In this document: one piece after another, positions 5,852 to 7,720 of the stretch
Layout of the letters: each line of letters begins with the position of its first letter
Numbering within the stretch: position 1 is the first letter of the stretch
Origin: Rhodospirillales bacterium
GTDB lineage: Bacteria > Pseudomonadota > Gammaproteobacteria > Steroidobacterales > Rariloculaceae
Assembly (NCBI GenBank): GCA_024640665.1
Contig: JAHEEO010000147.1
Location: 1-7,720, forward strand
DNA length: 7,720 nt
Direction: 5' to 3'
The notes under the pieces: generated by a model
What the model was told of the DNA's origin: nothing
Database searches by the model: none
Seen by the model: only the letters and a program-made list of their open reading frames with translations
Program-made: the position numbers and the translations under genes

Positions 5852-6556
5852 GTGCGCATAGAGAAATTCAAGTTCTTTGGTCTGGTGCTGGCTCTGGCAC
5901 TGGCATTACCCGTCTCAGCGGAAACCATCGCTGTCATCGGCACTGGCAATGTCGGCGGCGCACTCGGTCCTGAGTTCGCCGCACAGGGCCACACGATCAT
6001 CTACGGAACGCGTGAACCCCGGCGCGCGGACATTATCGAGCTAGTGGCTCGCACCGGTAATGGAGCGACGGCGGCGCTACCGAATGCGGCCGTGGCAGCG
6101 GCGGACATTGTTGTGCTTGCCGTGCCGGGCACGGCCGCCGTAGACATTGCCAGAGGGCTTGGCGATTTGTCCGGCAAAATTCTGATCGACCCAACCAACG
6201 TTGTCAGCCGGGAAGGCAGCTACATGATGCACGGTGTGCCGGGTAAAGGCTCGAATGCAGCAATGATTCAGGCCGCATTGCCAAACACCCGCGTCGTCAA
6301 GGCATTCAATACGCTCAACTATCAACAAATGGTGAATCCAGAAACAGCCGGTGGCCCCATCACGATACCGCTTGCCGGCGACGACGCTGAGGCCAAGGCG
6401 GTTGTTGCCGAACTGGTCGAGGGCATGGGTCTGGAGGCACTCGATATCGGACCGCTCGCGTATGCCCATGTGCTCGAGGAAATGCTCATCGTTTGGGCTC
6501 AAGCTCGAGGCGCGGGAAACGCGTTTAACTACTACTTGAGGCGGACACCTGAATAG
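5852..6556 (+). CDS. Exported NAD(P)-binding protein, F420:NADPH reductase-like
   Basis: This 234-residue protein starts at GTG, with GGAG (5841-5844) seven bases upstream. Residues 1-23 form a clear Sec-type signal peptide: basic start MRIEKFK, core FFGLVLALALALP, cleavage at VSA-E24. The mature chain begins directly with a Rossmann strand, ETIAVIGTGNVGGALG, having the dinucleotide motif G30-x-G-x-x-G35. GTRE at 52-55 places Thr53 and Arg54 where NADP-specific members bind the 2'-phosphate. ADIVVLAVPG (84-93) and RVVKAFNTLNY (147-157) are typical of the family that includes archaeal F420-dependent NADP reductase and related proteins. The C-terminal helix (about 204-231) completes the usual length of about 210 mature residues. 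No in-frame start after the signal would give an intact Rossmann domain without the hydrophobic stretch. Its partner is the EthD protein just upstream. Use of F420 itself is doubtful in a proteobacterium. Confidence 0.88.
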   Translation: MRIEKFKFFGLVLALALALPVSAETIAVIGTGNVGGALGPEFAAQGHTIIYGTREPRRADIIELVARTGNGATAALPNAAVAAADIVVLAVPGTAAVDIARGLGDLSGKILIDPTNVVSREGSYMMHGVPGKGSNAAMIQAALPNTRVVKAFNTLNYQQMVNPETAGGPITIPLAGDDAEAKAVVAELVEGMGLEALDIGPLAYAHVLEEMLIVWAQARGAGNAFNYYLRRTPE

Positions 6557-6568
6557 GCAAGATCCTTA

Positions 6569-7486
6569 TTAGTCGGCACAGTACATATCTGGAGCTTCCG
6601 TTCTATTGGCAATTTGTCGAGCATAAAAGCGATTGGATATTCGGCCGTTTGGATCAAACAGCCTTGGTCTTGAAGTCTTCGCAGCAATGCTTCGAAAAAC
6701 TGCGTGTTCGAAAAAACGCATCGTAACGGGCCCACCCTGATGAAACCCAGGTATAAATCCGGGATCGCCGATTGAGCCCATTGCCTGCTCCAGTCTACTT
6801 CGATTGGTTTGCTCTCGATCGTCACCCGCCGCGCCTAAGAAATAGATACAGCCATCAGAGGCCGCACCATCGGCGTCGACTTCAACTGCTATTACAGGGC
6901 GTATCGGCCAAAGGCTCTGATTCAAACTGCGTGAGAGATTAGGCATCCACGCATCTATCCACTCGACCTTGTCCTCGAACCCGGTATACCAACTATTGTC
7001 CGGCAGGACCGGCTGGGGGGCGACGTAATCCTCGCCGAACTCTTCTTTGTGATAGCCATGGTGTGGCACGGTCATGACCGAACATGCGTCGATGGCACAT
7101 TGAATCGACACCGTAAAATTCATCAGCACACGAACTGGAACACCGTCTATCTCAGCCGCGTTGAAAGTCTGGTCTTCTAACGCCTTTATCACTGCCCTCG
7201 TGACCTTTTGATCTTCGTATATATTTGGCGGCACGCAATAAAATTCACTCAGTTCGCCACGGGTTTCGACAAATCCCTGGCATCGAATAGAAATTGAGTT
7301 TTTGTCCCTGCCGAGATCGCGTGACGATACGCCCATTTGCGCCAGTTGATCGTCACTGCCGAACCGTGCCGGGACAAAGCTGGACGATTGGGCCCGAACA
7401 CCAGGCGTTAGTGTGAAGAGACTCAGAAAGCAAATCGTCATGAGCCCAATATTGATTCCGCGATTAGTGTGCAAGCTGTGGTTCAT
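6569..7486 (-). CDS. Secreted protein with two TonB-C-like modules, function unknown
   Basis: The start is taken at 7486, where AGGGAG (minus strand, 7491-7496) lies four bases before an ATG and the product opens with a signal peptide: MNHSLHTNRG, a hydrophobic stretch, cleavage at VRA-Q33. An in-frame start at 7591 adds 35 unlikely residues before the signal. The 305-residue product has six mature cysteines (69, 84, 130, 135, 213, 303). Residues about 93-125 (AVIKALEDQTF, then DGVPVRV) look like the C-terminal domain of TonB-like proteins. A second segment, about 196-262 (PVIAVEVDADG, later PGFHQGGPVTMRF), repeats the pattern: F108-x6-G115-x-P-V and F244-x6-G251-x-P-V. No TonB-type membrane anchor box or proline-rich spacer is present. 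The gene is less GC-rich than its left neighbours. It ends 12 bases from the convergent Rossmann gene. Function is unknown. Confidence 0.78.
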   Translation of the reverse strand: MNHSLHTNRGINIGLMTICFLSLFTLTPGVRAQSSSFVPARFGSDDQLAQMGVSSRDLGRDKNSISIRCQGFVETRGELSEFYCVPPNIYEDQKVTRAVIKALEDQTFNAAEIDGVPVRVLMNFTVSIQCAIDACSVMTVPHHGYHKEEFGEDYVAPQPVLPDNSWYTGFEDKVEWIDAWMPNLSRSLNQSLWPIRPVIAVEVDADGAASDGCIYFLGAAGDDREQTNRSRLEQAMGSIGDPGFIPGFHQGGPVTMRFFEHAVFRSIAAKTSRPRLFDPNGRISNRFYARQIANRTEAPDMYCAD

Positions 7487-7551
7487 AGTGCTCCCTGGGG
7501 TTTGAATTACCACATCGATGCCCAGTGTAATTAAGCAACGCATTGGATGGT

Positions 7552-7575
7552 TTGACAGATGCACCATTCGGTGCA
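7552..7575 (+). promoter_or_regulatory. Perfect TTGACA next to a 6-base palindrome: possible operator
   Basis: TTGACA (7552-7557) matches the -35 consensus on the plus strand. Directly after it TGCACC (7560-7565) and GGTGCA (7570-7575) form a perfect inverted repeat with a 4-base spacer. No good -10 lies 16-18 bases downstream; GATTAA at 7583-7588 is 25 bases away. The palindrome could be an operator controlling the gene at 6569-7486, or one reading rightward, or both. Confidence 0.35.
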
Positions 7576-7619
7576 GTCCGGAGATTAACATTGGAAGGTA
7601 CGTTGAGGAGTGAAAACTC

Positions 7620-7720
7620 GTGCTTAGCGCGAAAGAGCGGATTGCATATGCGATCAGAACAAGGGTTTATTGTGTTGACGATCCCTCAGAGTCAGCGAGC
7701 ATCTGCTGCAGCGCCCCTTG
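7620..7720 (+). CDS. Possible start of a rightward gene (partial)
   Basis: GAGGAG at 7605-7610 lies nine bases before a GTG at 7620, and the frame stays open to the window end (33 codons, opening MLSAKERIAYAIRTRVY). A stop at 7611-7613 in the same frame makes this GTG the only sensible start. The fragment is too short to identify. A competing minus-strand tail covers 7667-7720; only one of the two is likely to be real. Confidence 0.38.
   Translation, partial: MLSAKERIAYAIRTRVYCVDDPSESASICCSAP
7667..7720 (-). CDS. Alternative: C-terminal tail of a leftward gene (partial)
   Basis: On the minus strand the frame from the window edge encodes QGALQQMLADSEGSSTQ and stops with TAA at 7669-7667. Its composition looks like a natural protein end. 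If real, the gap to the next minus-strand gene (start 7486) is 180 bases. It conflicts with the rightward start at 7620. Confidence 0.28.
   Translation of the reverse strand, partial: QGALQQMLADSEGSSTQ

Noticed and set aside
7487..7591. N-terminal extension of the TonB-C-like gene to an ATG at 7591
   Set aside because: The extension would bury the signal peptide 35 residues inside the protein and ignore the AGGGAG site before 7486.

Overview
The window looks like chromosomal DNA from a Gram-negative, moderately GC-rich proteobacterium, possibly a gammaproteobacterium. The supporting features are a lipoprotein with a lipobox, Sec and Tat export signals, a periplasmic class I cytochrome c, a periplasmic PQQ enzyme, and Shine-Dalgarno starts including one GTG start. 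No species can be named from the sequence. There are no RNA genes, insertion sequences, CRISPR arrays or phage genes visible.

Layout. Positions 1-54 are probably the tail of an upstream gene that overlaps the start of a small monoheme cytochrome c (51-404, +). A DUF4382-type lipoprotein (626-1651, +) follows. A near-ideal Crp/Fnr-type palindrome (550-565) lies upstream of it. Next is a 455-residue secreted protein of unknown function (1825-3192, +). It converges on a PQQ-dependent dehydrogenase (3284-5206, -), and a UUCG-capped hairpin lies between them. A divergent intergenic region (5207-5357) then leads to a tight two-gene unit on the plus strand. That unit encodes a Tat-exported EthD-like protein (5358-5840) and a Rossmann-fold protein of the F420:NADPH reductase-like family that carries its own Sec-type signal peptide (5852-6556). 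It converges, with a 12-base gap, on a less GC-rich gene for a secreted protein with two TonB-C-like modules (6569-7486, -). The last 100 bases hold the edge of another gene whose strand cannot be settled here.

How the genes may work together. All seven complete genes encode proteins with export signals, so the window is devoted to the cell envelope and periplasm. The quinoprotein has no heme domain of its own and needs an external electron acceptor. The small cytochrome c is a reasonable candidate, although it lies about 3 kb away on the opposite strand. The exported EthD protein and the exported Rossmann protein are the most unusual pair, because both families are normally thought of as cytoplasmic. 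A periplasmic oxidation module for an unknown alcohol, sugar, aldehyde or ether-like substrate is an inference only; no gene here reveals the substrate.
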